Part shown: in pieces, positions 1 to 6,633 of the stretch
Layout of the letters: every line of letters begins with the position of its first letter
How positions within the stretch are numbered: position 1 is the stretch's first letter
Assembly: GCA_004297495.1 (NCBI GenBank)
Contig: SCTL01000832.1
Coordinates: 1-14,286, forward strand
DNA length: 14,286 nucleotides
Origin: Verrucomicrobiota bacterium
Lineage (GTDB): Bacteria > Verrucomicrobiota > Verrucomicrobiia > Limisphaerales > JADLHS01
Reading direction: 5' to 3'
Position numbers and translations under genes: made by a program
The notes under the pieces: generated by a model
What the model was told of the DNA's origin: nothing
The model's database searches: none
Seen by the model: only the letters and a program-made list of their open reading frames with translations

Positions 1-2
1 CC

Positions 3-215
3 ACTCTGCTTCCACCCGAACTCGGTCCGTGGCCTCGCGTCGCCGAGAATTTGTGGAATGCGGCGCTGATGGCCATCGCCCTCGGTTGGCTCGTACTTCT
101 CGTCGGCATCTGGTGGCCATCAAAATCATCCGCTGCTCCGTCAGCCAAATCGCCAGTCGAGTCACCACAACTGCCGCTACCCACCAATTCTCCGCCATCG
201 TCGTCTGCTAAATAA
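3..215 (+). CDS. C-terminal end of a membrane protein (5' partial, possibly BatD-like)
   Basis: Frame 3 is open from the left edge to a TAA at 213-215, giving about 70 residues. It reads as a classic protein tail: a Trp-containing hydrophobic segment (NLWNAALMAIALGWLVLLVG, about 20 residues) that should cross the membrane once, followed by IWWPSK and a Ser/Pro/Ala/Lys-rich hydrophilic tail. The layout 'PW...LW..AL..ALGWL..L..WW' resembles the C-terminal anchor of BatD/aerotolerance-type proteins; that family call is inference from this short piece. The overlapping ORF at 29-211 in another frame has a much less protein-like composition and I take it as a shadow. The gene ends 5 nt before the stop of the convergent HNH gene, with no terminator hairpin between them. 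It probably belongs to the host backbone, placing the island boundary near 215. Confidence 0.5.
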   Translation, partial: TLLPPELGPWPRVAENLWNAALMAIALGWLVLLVGIWWPSKSSAAPSAKSPVESPQLPLPTNSPPSSSAK

Positions 216-220
216 AACAC

Positions 221-811
221 TCAGCTTCGCAGCAGTGGCTCTAACGCCTTTCCGATTGTTCGTGGCGTGTGGCCGCGACCCTTTTTCAAATTACACTTCG
301 CGCAGGCCACTTTGAAATTCTCCATCGCCTCGGTATCACGGCCACCGCCGACGTTTGGGATGTGGTGATCCACATGCCACCCGTAACGACCGTGCTCAGC
401 CAGTTTCCATTTCTTCTTTTTGCAAATATGGCAACGTCCACGACACCGCTCCCAAACCAGCGCCACCTCCGCCCGAGTAAGCCGCCTCCGCCTGCAAATC
501 ACGATAGGGCCAAACAGCGAGTCATCGTCACCCGACTGCGCCTTGCACCACGGCACGTTCGGAAACCTCACCACAGGAAACTCGCCCGGGTCGTAACTAT
601 CCATCGGATACCGCAGCGGGAAACGATCATACAAAACGACCTGACCAAATGAATCAGACCTCATCTCCAAGTAATGCAGAGCGTCGCAACACTTCGATGG
701 CGTTTCCGCAGATCGCCAGTTCGCCCCGAGGCGCGGCACAAGGAATACCACGCCTCCGCGATCACCACATCGCAGGCACGGCAGGTAAATCGGCTTCAAT
801 TTCACGCCCAT
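221..811 (-). CDS. HNH endonuclease family protein
   Basis: A 196-residue protein if it starts at the ATG at 809-811. The C-terminal half holds a complete zinc-bracketed HNH module: CHIC (Cys127/Cys130), the core WHVDHHIPN (His146, Asp148, His149, His150), Asn165 in NFKVACAKCN, and the second CxxC (Cys170/Cys173). This order C2...(D)HH...N...C2 is the standard His-Me finger nuclease arrangement, with the HH supplying the general base and metal ligand. The N-terminus has a second cysteine cluster (CLRC at 12-15, CC at 41-42) that might bind another zinc. The reading frame extends upstream to an ATG at 947-949, but those 46 extra residues look like antisense of non-coding DNA, so I prefer 811; no convincing Shine-Dalgarno decides it. 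It is divergent from the R-M operon and may be an accessory defence or mobile-DNA nuclease. Substrate unknown. Confidence 0.75.
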   Translation of the reverse strand: MGVKLKPIYLPCLRCGDRGGVVFLVPRLGANWRSAETPSKCCDALHYLEMRSDSFGQVVLYDRFPLRYPMDSYDPGEFPVVRFPNVPWCKAQSGDDDSLFGPIVICRRRRLTRAEVALVWERCRGRCHICKKKKWKLAEHGRYGWHVDHHIPNVGGGRDTEAMENFKVACAKCNLKKGRGHTPRTIGKALEPLLRS

Positions 812-1037
812 ACCTCTACACTCACTCCCTCGTTTTGGGAAACGCACTCGCAATCGGGCGTCCAGCCGGATTCTGCCATCAGTTTTCTCCTTTCCCCATC
901 GCCTCCACCCAATACACTCGCCGCACGCGATTTGGGTATGACCACACACGAAAAGGAATTCGGTGCTCCATGTCCGGCCTCGTTCGAGCTTGGCCCGCCC
1001 TTCACGCTTAATCGCTCAACCCCTTGATCTTTCTCTC
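812..1037. promoter_or_regulatory. Divergent intergenic region between the HNH gene and the R-M operon
   Basis: About 226 bases with no gene I can support. It must hold the promoter of the 8.4-kb restriction operon and, in the other direction, that of the HNH gene. By eye I find no strong -35/-10 pair, no inverted-repeat operator of the kind bound by R-M controller proteins, and no controller gene. There is no clear Shine-Dalgarno before the ATG at 1038. Short open frames here in several frames are low-quality and are treated as shadows. Confidence 0.4.
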
Positions 1038-1121
1038 ATGCCCGACACCAACTCTCAACAATTCTTCCGCGACCTTGACAAGAAACTCGGGACCGCCGCC
1101 GACCGGCTGCCGCTTCAATGA
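1038..1121 (+). pseudogene. 5' remnant of an hsdM gene (27 codons), coupled to hsdR
   Basis: A 27-codon frame starts at ATG 1038 and ends in TGA 1119-1121, whose last bases overlap the hsdR start as ATGA. The peptide contains FFRDLDKKLGTAADRL, which I recognise as the extreme N-terminus of one large class of type I methyltransferase subunits (usually 'FF.dLdkKLWtAADkLR.n.d...YkhvvLGLIFLKY'). The match stops after about 22 residues, exactly where the family continues into its helical bundle, and the conserved Trp is Gly here. The likely reading is an internal deletion that removed nearly all of an hsdM placed ahead of hsdR and left a leader peptide. The intact hsdM at 7786 belongs to a different sequence class (KTLWNIADQLRGAMNADDFRDY), so this is not a duplicate of it. 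Today it may matter only as a translational leader for hsdR. The family match is from memory. Confidence 0.55.
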
Positions 1122-4100
1122 CGCCTGCTGAAACCACCATGCCCACGTCCTCTGACAGCCGCTACCCACAAGCCCCGGATTCCCAGGCGCTCGTGCTCAA
1201 AGAGCAAGGCATCGAGGACGCCTTCATCGAGAAACTGCGTAGTCTCAAATACACATATCGTCCCGACATCCGCGACCGCGCCGCGCTGGAGAAAAACTTT
1301 CGGGAGAAATTCGGGATCCTCAACCGCGTTCGCCTCACCGATGGCGAATTCACCCGCCTGCTTGACGAACTCATCACACCGGACGTTTTCACCGCCGCCA
1401 AAATCATCCGCGAGAAGAACGACTTCACCCGCGACGACGGCACGCCGCTGGCCTACACCCTGGTGAACATCAAGGACTGGTGCAAAAATGACTTCGAGGT
1501 CGTCCACCAACTCCGGATCAACACCGACTACAGCCACCACCGCTACGACGTCATCCTTCTTATCAACGGCGTCCCGGTCGCCCAGGTTGAACTCAAGACC
1601 CTTAGCGTGAATCCGCGCCGGGCCATGGAGCAGATCGTTGACTACAAGAACGACCTCGGCAACGGCTACACCCGCACGCTGCTTTGTTTCATCCAGCTTT
1701 TCATCGTCAGCAACCGCACGGACACGATTTACTTCGCCAACAACAACGCCCGCCACTTCGCGTTCAATGCCGACGAGCGCTTCCTCCCAGTTTACCGTTT
1801 CGCGGACAAGGAGAACAAGCCGATCAACCACCTCGACGATTTCGCAGACACATTCCTGCAAAAGTGCGAACTGGGCCGGATGATCAGCCGCTACATGGTG
1901 CTCATCCAAAGCGAGCAAAAGCTCCTCATGATGCGGCCCTATCAGATTTACGCCGTGCAGGCCATCGTGGACTGCATCGAGCAGAACTGTGGCAACGGTT
2001 ACATCTGGCACACGACGGGCAGCGGCAAAACGCTCACCTCGTTCAAGGCCTCCACGCTCCTCAAGGAAAACGACAAGATTGATAAATGCCTCTTCGTCGT
2101 GGACCGCAAGGACCTCGACCGGCAGACGCGCGAGGAGTTCAACCGTTTCCAGGAAGGTTGCGTCGAGGAAAACACCAACACCGGCGCGTTGGTGCGACGA
2201 CTCCTCTCGGACGACTACGCGGACAAGGTGATCGTCACCACCATCCAAAAACTCGGCCTGGCGCTGGACGAAAACAGCAAGCGCAATCGCGAACGGACGA
2301 AGGAAGGCAAAGAGACTTACAAGCAGAGGCTAGAACCGCTCCGCGACAAGCGCATGGTGTTCATCTTCGACGAATGTCACCGCTCTCAATTCGGTGACAA
2401 CCACGAAGCTATCAAAGAATTTTTTCCCCGCGCCCAACTTTTCGGTTTCACCGGCACGCCGATTTTTCGGGACAACGCATCTTATGTGAAAATTGACGGC
2501 CAAGTAGCTTCCTACAAGACAACCGAAGACATTTTCCAGCGCCAGTTGCACAAATACACCATCACCCACGCCATCGAGGACAAAAACGTCCTGCGTTTCC
2601 ATGTGGACTACTACAAGCCGGGTGGCAAAGACGCTCCGAAGGTCAGTCAGGCCCTCACAAAGAACGCCATCGTCGAGGCCATCCTCGACAAGCACGACCA
2701 AGCCACCCACTCCTGCCGCTTCAACGCCCTGTTTGCCACCGACTCAATAAACAGCGCCATCGAATACCACGCACTGTTCCGAAAGGTGCAGGAAGAGCGC
2801 GCCACCGATCCGCAGTTTATTCCGCTCAAAATCGTCTGCGTTTTCTCGCCGCCTGCCGAGGGCGATTCGGATGTGAAGCAACTTCAAGAAGACTTGCCCA
2901 CGGAAAAGGCGGACAACGAGCAGGAACCTGAAAAGAAAAAGGACGCCCTCAAGGCCATCATCGCCGACTACAACACCCGCTACGGCGCCAATCACTCAAT
3001 CGGCGAGTTTGACCTTTACTACCAGGACATCCAGAAGCGCATCAAAGACCAGCAGTTCCCCAATGCGGACATGCCGCGCAAAGGCGCGGAGAAGATTGAT
3101 ATCACCATCGTCGTGGACATGCTGCTCACCGGCTTCGACTCGAAGTATCTGAACACGCTCTACGTGGACAAGAACCTCAAGCACCATGGGCTAATTCAGG
3201 CATTCTCCCGCACCAATCGCATTCTCAATGCCACCAAACCTCACGGCCAGATTCTCGATTTCCGCCAGCAACAGAACGCTGTGGACGCCGCCATCGCCCT
3301 GTTCTCCGGCGGCGATACCGGCACCAAAGCGAATCAAATCTGGCTGGTCGAGCCTGCCGAAGACGTGGTGAAGAAAATGAAAGTCTCCCTCGGCGAACTT
3401 GGTAAGTTCATGCAATCGCAGGGCCTCGAACCCAAACCCGAAAACGTTCCCCAACTCAAGGGCGACATGGCCAAAGCCGCCTTCATTGAGCGCTTCCGCG
3501 AGGTCCAACGTCTCAAGATTCAACTCGACCAATATACTGATCTCCCTCCCGAAAAGGAAAAAGAAGTCGAGCAGCTTTTGCCCAAGGAGCAGCTCAACGC
3601 CTTCCGTGGTGTTTACCTCGCTACCGCGCAGGACCTCAAGGAGCGTCAGGGTAAGAGCGACGAGAAGGTGCCAAGCCCGGTGATTGAGGAACTCGACTTC
3701 GAGTTTGTCCTCTTCGCGTCCGCCATTATTGATTACGACTACATCATGAAGCTGCTGGCCAATTTTTCGGCCAAGACGCCCGGCAAGCAGACCATGAACC
3801 GCGACCAGCTCATCGGTCTGATTCAAGCCGACGCGAAGTTCATGGACGAACGCGACACCATCACCGACTACGTTCGCAGTCTTCAGGCGGGCCAGGGTTT
3901 GGACGAAAAGGAAATCCGCGCCGGCTACCAGCGCTTCAAGGGCGAGCGCCACGCCGCCGAACTCGCCGCCGTGGCGCAGAAACACGGCCTGACCACCGAC
4001 CGCCTCCAGACCTTTGTGGACGCCATCCTCCAGCGCATGGTGTTCGACGGCGAACAACTCACCGAGTTGATGCAGCCGCTCGGCCTCGGCTGGCGGGAAC

Positions 4101-4201
4101 GCCGCGTGAAGGAACTTGCCCTCATGGACGACCTCGTCCCGCTGCTCAAGAAACGCGCCGCCGGCCGCGACATCTCCGGGCTGAACGCCTACGAACAATG
4201 A
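1118..4201 (+). CDS. hsdR: Type I restriction enzyme, R (restriction/translocation) subunit HsdR
   Basis: 1027 residues, normal for HsdR. The N-terminal nuclease domain shows the PD-(D/E)xK core: Asp144 in YDVILLING and Glu158-x-Lys160 in QVELK. The superfamily 2 translocase follows: Walker A HTTGSGKT (298-305), DECH box (418-421), motif III TGTP (445-448), then in RecA-like domain 2 VVDMLLTGFDSKYLNTLYVDK (664 onward) and motif VI QAFSRTNRI (694-702). The helical C-terminus that docks on the M2S core is intact to residue 1027. All catalytic residues are present, so the subunit should be active: ATP-driven DNA translocation and cleavage away from the unmethylated target. The start at 1118 is chosen because it forms ATGA with the upstream leader; ATG 1139 is an alternative. 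The stop overlaps hsdS1 by ATGA. Unusually, the nuclease gene is translated first and the methyltransferase gene last in this operon. Confidence 0.97.
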   Translation: MTPAETTMPTSSDSRYPQAPDSQALVLKEQGIEDAFIEKLRSLKYTYRPDIRDRAALEKNFREKFGILNRVRLTDGEFTRLLDELITPDVFTAAKIIREKNDFTRDDGTPLAYTLVNIKDWCKNDFEVVHQLRINTDYSHHRYDVILLINGVPVAQVELKTLSVNPRRAMEQIVDYKNDLGNGYTRTLLCFIQLFIVSNRTDTIYFANNNARHFAFNADERFLPVYRFADKENKPINHLDDFADTFLQKCELGRMISRYMVLIQSEQKLLMMRPYQIYAVQAIVDCIEQNCGNGYIWHTTGSGKTLTSFKASTLLKENDKIDKCLFVVDRKDLDRQTREEFNRFQEGCVEENTNTGALVRRLLSDDYADKVIVTTIQKLGLALDENSKRNRERTKEGKETYKQRLEPLRDKRMVFIFDECHRSQFGDNHEAIKEFFPRAQLFGFTGTPIFRDNASYVKIDGQVASYKTTEDIFQRQLHKYTITHAIEDKNVLRFHVDYYKPGGKDAPKVSQALTKNAIVEAILDKHDQATHSCRFNALFATDSINSAIEYHALFRKVQEERATDPQFIPLKIVCVFSPPAEGDSDVKQLQEDLPTEKADNEQEPEKKKDALKAIIADYNTRYGANHSIGEFDLYYQDIQKRIKDQQFPNADMPRKGAEKIDITIVVDMLLTGFDSKYLNTLYVDKNLKHHGLIQAFSRTNRILNATKPHGQILDFRQQQNAVDAAIALFSGGDTGTKANQIWLVEPAEDVVKKMKVSLGELGKFMQSQGLEPKPENVPQLKGDMAKAAFIERFREVQRLKIQLDQYTDLPPEKEKEVEQLLPKEQLNAFRGVYLATAQDLKERQGKSDEKVPSPVIEELDFEFVLFASAIIDYDYIMKLLANFSAKTPGKQTMNRDQLIGLIQADAKFMDERDTITDYVRSLQAGQGLDEKEIRAGYQRFKGERHAAELAAVAQKHGLTTDRLQTFVDAILQRMVFDGEQLTELMQPLGLGWRERRVKELALMDDLVPLLKKRAAGRDISGLNAYEQ

Positions 4202-5475
4202 CGCCACCCATGCCGAGCGACGCAAAACCAAACCTCACGCCCAAGCTGCGCTTCCCGGAGTTTCGGAAGGCGAAGGGGTGGACGGAGGAGGAATTGCGCA
4301 TCATTGCCGATCCAGTCTCCGAGCGGGCGGACAACGAGGACGCGAACAACATTCTGACTCTCTCGGGTGAACACGGGCTCGTGCTCCAAAGCGAGTATTT
4401 CGGGAAGCAAATTGCCGGAACGAATGCGGACCGATACCTCAAAGTTCAGCGTGATGATTTCGTTTACAACGACCGGGTAACAAAGGCTTCTGCTTACGGA
4501 ACGATCAAGCGCCTGACGAAGCATCCGCACGGAATTGTTTCCCCCATCTACAAATGCTTCCGCTTCAAAAACGGTGAACAGCCTGCCTTTTGGGAATGGT
4601 ATTTTGAAGCCGGTGCTCACGAGTCCGAGTTGCGCGGCCTCGCGAACGAAGGTGCAAGAGCCGGTCGGTTTAATGTCTCGATTGAGAGGTTTCTATCAAC
4701 AAGCGTTCAAGTGCCTGATCCGGGCGAACAACAAAAAATCGCCGAGTGCCTGAGCACGCTGGACGAGCTGATCGGAGCGGAAAGCCAGAAACTCGACGCG
4801 CTCCAGGCCCACAAAAAAGGGCTCATGCAGCAGCTCTTCCCCCGGGCCGGCGAAACCCTCCCCCGCCTCCGCTTCCCCGAGTTCCAAGACGAACCGGAAT
4901 GGGAGGAAAAGTCGGTTGGCGATTTCGGCGAGGTCGTGACCGGTAGCACGCCGAGCACGGCGCGTCCTGAATTCTATGGGGGAGGCATTCCGTTTGTTTC
5001 GCCCGCCGACATTTCGGACCTGCGGTTTGTTGATGAAACCAAGACCACATTGACAGCCTTGGGCTTCGATGAAACCCGGCCAATCAGAGCGAACAGCGTG
5101 CTGTTCGTTTGTATTGGGTCTACCATCGGAAAGGTGGCCCAAAACCGGCGGGAGTGTGCAACGAATCAGCAGATAAACTCCGTCGTCCCGAACGCGGAGC
5201 ACTCGGGAGCGTTTGTGTATTACGCTCTGGTCAAGGATGCAGAGCGCATCGCTGAACTCGCTGGCATACAGGCCGTCCCGATCGTTAACAAAACACTGTT
5301 TTCATCGGTCACGCTGCCCGTCCCCAAGTTGCCAGAACAGCAGCGCATCGCCTCCTGCCTGTCCTCCCTCGACGATCTGATCGCCGCCCAAAGCGCCAAG
5401 GTCGAAGCCCTCAAGACCCACAAACGCGGGCTGATGCAGCAGCTCTTTCCATCCCCGTTGGAGGCCGAAGCATGA
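4198..5475 (+). CDS. hsdS: Type I restriction enzyme specificity subunit HsdS (copy 1, two different TRDs)
   Basis: 425 residues with the full two-half HsdS architecture. Each half opens with an LRFPEF motif (17-22 and 224-229). TRD1 spans about 27-175, and the central conserved helix is EQQKIAECLSTLDELIGAESQKLDAL... ending GLMQQLFP (177-215). TRD2 spans about 234-376, with the common 'TGSTPS....yyGG.ipfvspaDi' style entry (248-272). The distal conserved helix is PEQQRIASCLSSLDDLIAAQSAKVEAL... ending GLMQQLFP (379-418). The two TRDs are unlike each other, so the target should be a normal asymmetric bipartite sequence. HsdS binds two HsdM subunits through the conserved helices and sets the sequence for both methylation and cleavage. 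It overlaps hsdR at the start and hsdS2 at the end by ATGA. The conserved segments are near-identical in DNA to those of hsdS2, while the TRDs are unrelated. The target sequence cannot be read from the protein. Confidence 0.95.
   Translation: MTPPMPSDAKPNLTPKLRFPEFRKAKGWTEEELRIIADPVSERADNEDANNILTLSGEHGLVLQSEYFGKQIAGTNADRYLKVQRDDFVYNDRVTKASAYGTIKRLTKHPHGIVSPIYKCFRFKNGEQPAFWEWYFEAGAHESELRGLANEGARAGRFNVSIERFLSTSVQVPDPGEQQKIAECLSTLDELIGAESQKLDALQAHKKGLMQQLFPRAGETLPRLRFPEFQDEPEWEEKSVGDFGEVVTGSTPSTARPEFYGGGIPFVSPADISDLRFVDETKTTLTALGFDETRPIRANSVLFVCIGSTIGKVAQNRRECATNQQINSVVPNAEHSGAFVYYALVKDAERIAELAGIQAVPIVNKTLFSSVTLPVPKLPEQQRIASCLSSLDDLIAAQSAKVEALKTHKRGLMQQLFPSPLEAEA
4237..4266 (+). repeat. Direct repeat A, copy 1 (hsdS1 5' end)
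   Basis: 30 bases identical to 5502-5531, encoding TPKLRFPEFR at the entry to TRD1. The offset of 1265 bp keeps the two hsdS frames in register. Confidence 0.9.
4726..4884 (+). repeat. Direct repeat B, copy 1 (central conserved region of hsdS1)
   Basis: 159 bases matching 5931-6089 with about 6 mismatches (roughly 96%). It encodes the central coiled helix plus the second LRFPEF motif between TRD1 and TRD2. The flanking TRD DNA is unrelated, so this is the natural crossover zone for exchanging TRDs. Offset 1205 bp, in register with the two reading frames. Confidence 0.92.
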
Positions 5476-5476
5476 G
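5343..5476 (+). repeat. Direct repeat C, copy 1 (3' end of hsdS1 plus start codon of hsdS2)
   Basis: 134 bases matching 6500-6633 with about 12 mismatches (roughly 91%). It encodes the distal conserved helix and ends in GCATGAG, so it includes both the hsdS1 stop and the hsdS2 start. Crossover with the second copy would excise hsdS2 exactly and leave the ATGA junction intact. Confidence 0.9.
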
Positions 5477-6632
5477 AGGCATCGGCACGAATCTGAATTT
5501 GACGCCCAAGCTGCGCTTCCCGGAGTTTCGGGATGGGCGGGGATGGGCGACCAAGCGACTTGGTCAACTATGTAAAATCCGAACCGGGAAAAAGGACGCC
5601 AACGAAGGCGCTGAAAGCGGCCCGTATCCATTTTTTACTTGTGCGGAAAATCATATCTACAGCCAATCGTATTCCTTCGACGCTGAGGCAATCCTAGTGG
5701 CTGGAAACGCAAATGTCGGCCAGACGAAATACTTTCAAGGAAAGTTTGAAGCATATCAGCGAACTTACGTTTTGACTGACTTCTCAGATATCCATGTTCC
5801 GTATCTTTATACAACCCTAAACGCACACTTGAGGCCATCGCTGCTGCAGCAGGTGCAGACCAGCGCGATGAGTTACATCAAACTGCCGATGTTGGAGGAG
5901 TATGAACTAGCTGCGCCTACGGTTTTAGGGGAACAACAAAAAATCGCCGAGTGCCTGGGTACGCTGGACGAGCTGATCGGAGCGGAAAGCCAGAAACTCG
6001 AAGCGCTCAAGGCCCACAAAAAAGGGCTCATGCAGCAGCTTTTCCCCCGCGCCGGCGAAACCCTCCCCCGCCTCCGCTTCCCCGAGTTCGAAGGTGCGGA
6101 AGAATGGAGTTTTTCTAGCCTCGGCAGTTTGTGCAAAATACGAACGGGGAAAAAGGACGCCAACGAAGGGACGGAAAATGGACTCTACCCCTTTTTCACA
6201 TGCGCTGAGAACCACATTTACAGCAACAGCTACTCGTTTGACGCGGAAGCTATTTTGATAGCCGGAAACGCCAACGTCGGGCAGGCGAAATACTACAACG
6301 GGAAGTTCGAGGCGTATCAGAGAACCTACGTTTTGACAGATTTCGCTGACATACACGTTCCTTATCTTTATGCCCTCTTGAGTGCCAATTTGCGGCCGGC
6401 GCTGTTGACACAGGTGCAAGTAAGCGCAATGAGCTACATCAGACTTCCAATGTTGGAGGAATTTCAAATTGGTGTCCCAGCTTCGTCTGGCGAACAAGAG
6501 CGCATCGCCATCTGCCTCTCCTCGATCGACGACCTGATCGCCGCCCAAAGCGCCAAGCTCGAAGCCCTCAAGACCCACAAACGCGGGCTGATGCAACAGC
6601 TCTTTCCACCCGCGTCGGAGGCCGAGGCATGA
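5472..6632 (+). CDS. hsdS: Type I restriction enzyme specificity subunit HsdS (copy 2, twin near-identical TRDs)
   Basis: 386 residues. Layout: LRFPEF (14-19), TRD1 (30-146), conserved helix 1 EQQKIAECLGTLDELIG... to GLMQQLFP (154-192), LRFPEF (201-206), TRD2 (217-333), conserved helix 2 (about 340-380). TRD1 and TRD2 align without gaps over 117 residues with about 21 differences (roughly 82% identity); both contain CKIRTGKKDANEG, YPFFTCAENHIYS, FDAEAIL, AGNANVGQ and GKFEAYQRTYVLTDF. In DNA they differ much more, mostly at third codon positions, so the likeness is kept at protein level rather than being a fresh duplication. Since TRD1 and TRD2 read opposite strands of the two half-sites, this subunit should recognise a palindromic interrupted site. 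It begins inside the end of hsdS1 (ATGA) and ends in ATGA with prrC. No frameshift or loss is visible, so it looks functional and would compete with HsdS1 for the same HsdM and HsdR. Confidence 0.95.
   Translation: MRGIGTNLNLTPKLRFPEFRDGRGWATKRLGQLCKIRTGKKDANEGAESGPYPFFTCAENHIYSQSYSFDAEAILVAGNANVGQTKYFQGKFEAYQRTYVLTDFSDIHVPYLYTTLNAHLRPSLLQQVQTSAMSYIKLPMLEEYELAAPTVLGEQQKIAECLGTLDELIGAESQKLEALKAHKKGLMQQLFPRAGETLPRLRFPEFEGAEEWSFSSLGSLCKIRTGKKDANEGTENGLYPFFTCAENHIYSNSYSFDAEAILIAGNANVGQAKYYNGKFEAYQRTYVLTDFADIHVPYLYALLSANLRPALLTQVQVSAMSYIRLPMLEEFQIGVPASSGEQERIAICLSSIDDLIAAQSAKLEALKTHKRGLMQQLFPPASEAEA
5502..5531 (+). repeat. Direct repeat A, copy 2 (hsdS2 5' end)
   Basis: Identical partner of 4237-4266. 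It sits just before the first TRD of hsdS2, and sequence identity ends abruptly at the TRD. Confidence 0.9.
5559..5909 (+). repeat. Twin TRD, first copy (within hsdS2)
   Basis: Encodes residues 30-146 of HsdS2. It aligns without gaps to 6120-6470 at an offset of 561 bp (187 codons). Protein identity is about 82%; DNA identity is about 70% in the part I compared base by base, with differences concentrated at synonymous positions. Confidence 0.9.
5931..6089 (+). repeat. Direct repeat B, copy 2 (central conserved region of hsdS2)
   Basis: Partner of 4726-4884. Crossover between the two copies would delete about 1.2 kb and leave one in-frame hsdS made of TRD1 from copy 1 and TRD2 from copy 2. 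Confidence 0.92.
6120..6470 (+). repeat. Twin TRD, second copy (within hsdS2)
   Basis: Encodes residues 217-333 of HsdS2, partner of 5559-5909. Both copies end in the same SAMSYI(K/R)LPMLEE run just before the conserved helix. Confidence 0.9.
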
Positions 6633-6633
6633 G
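6500..6633 (+). repeat. Direct repeat C, copy 2 (3' end of hsdS2 plus start codon of prrC)
   Basis: Partner of 5343-5476. It ends in the same GCATGAG, here joining the hsdS2 stop to the prrC start. Confidence 0.9.

Noticed and set aside
29..211. 60-codon plus-strand ORF at the left edge
   Set aside because: Frame 3 over the same bases gives a clear transmembrane segment and tail, so this frame is the shadow.
812..949. Longer start of the HNH gene at ATG 947-949
   Set aside because: The extra 46 residues look non-protein-like and would consume most of the divergent promoter space; the start at 811 is preferred, though not proven.
649..1011. Plus-strand ORFs of about 120 codons upstream of hsdR
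   Set aside because: They overlap the HNH gene antisense, show no domain, and have erratic codon use; treated as shadows.
1115..2248. Long minus-strand ORF of 377 codons antisense to hsdR
   Set aside because: It is a mirror of the GC-rich third positions of hsdR; composition is Val/Glu/Asp/Leu-rich with no domain, and hsdR is certain on the plus strand.
3191..4231. Minus-strand ORF of 346 codons antisense to the hsdR 3' half
   Set aside because: Same shadow effect; no recognisable motif and no start or operon context.
4237..6633. CRISPR-like or invertible-element interpretation of the hsdS repeats
   Set aside because: There are only two copies of each repeat, all direct, within coding sequence, and no recombinase or cas gene is present. 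They are conserved hsdS segments.
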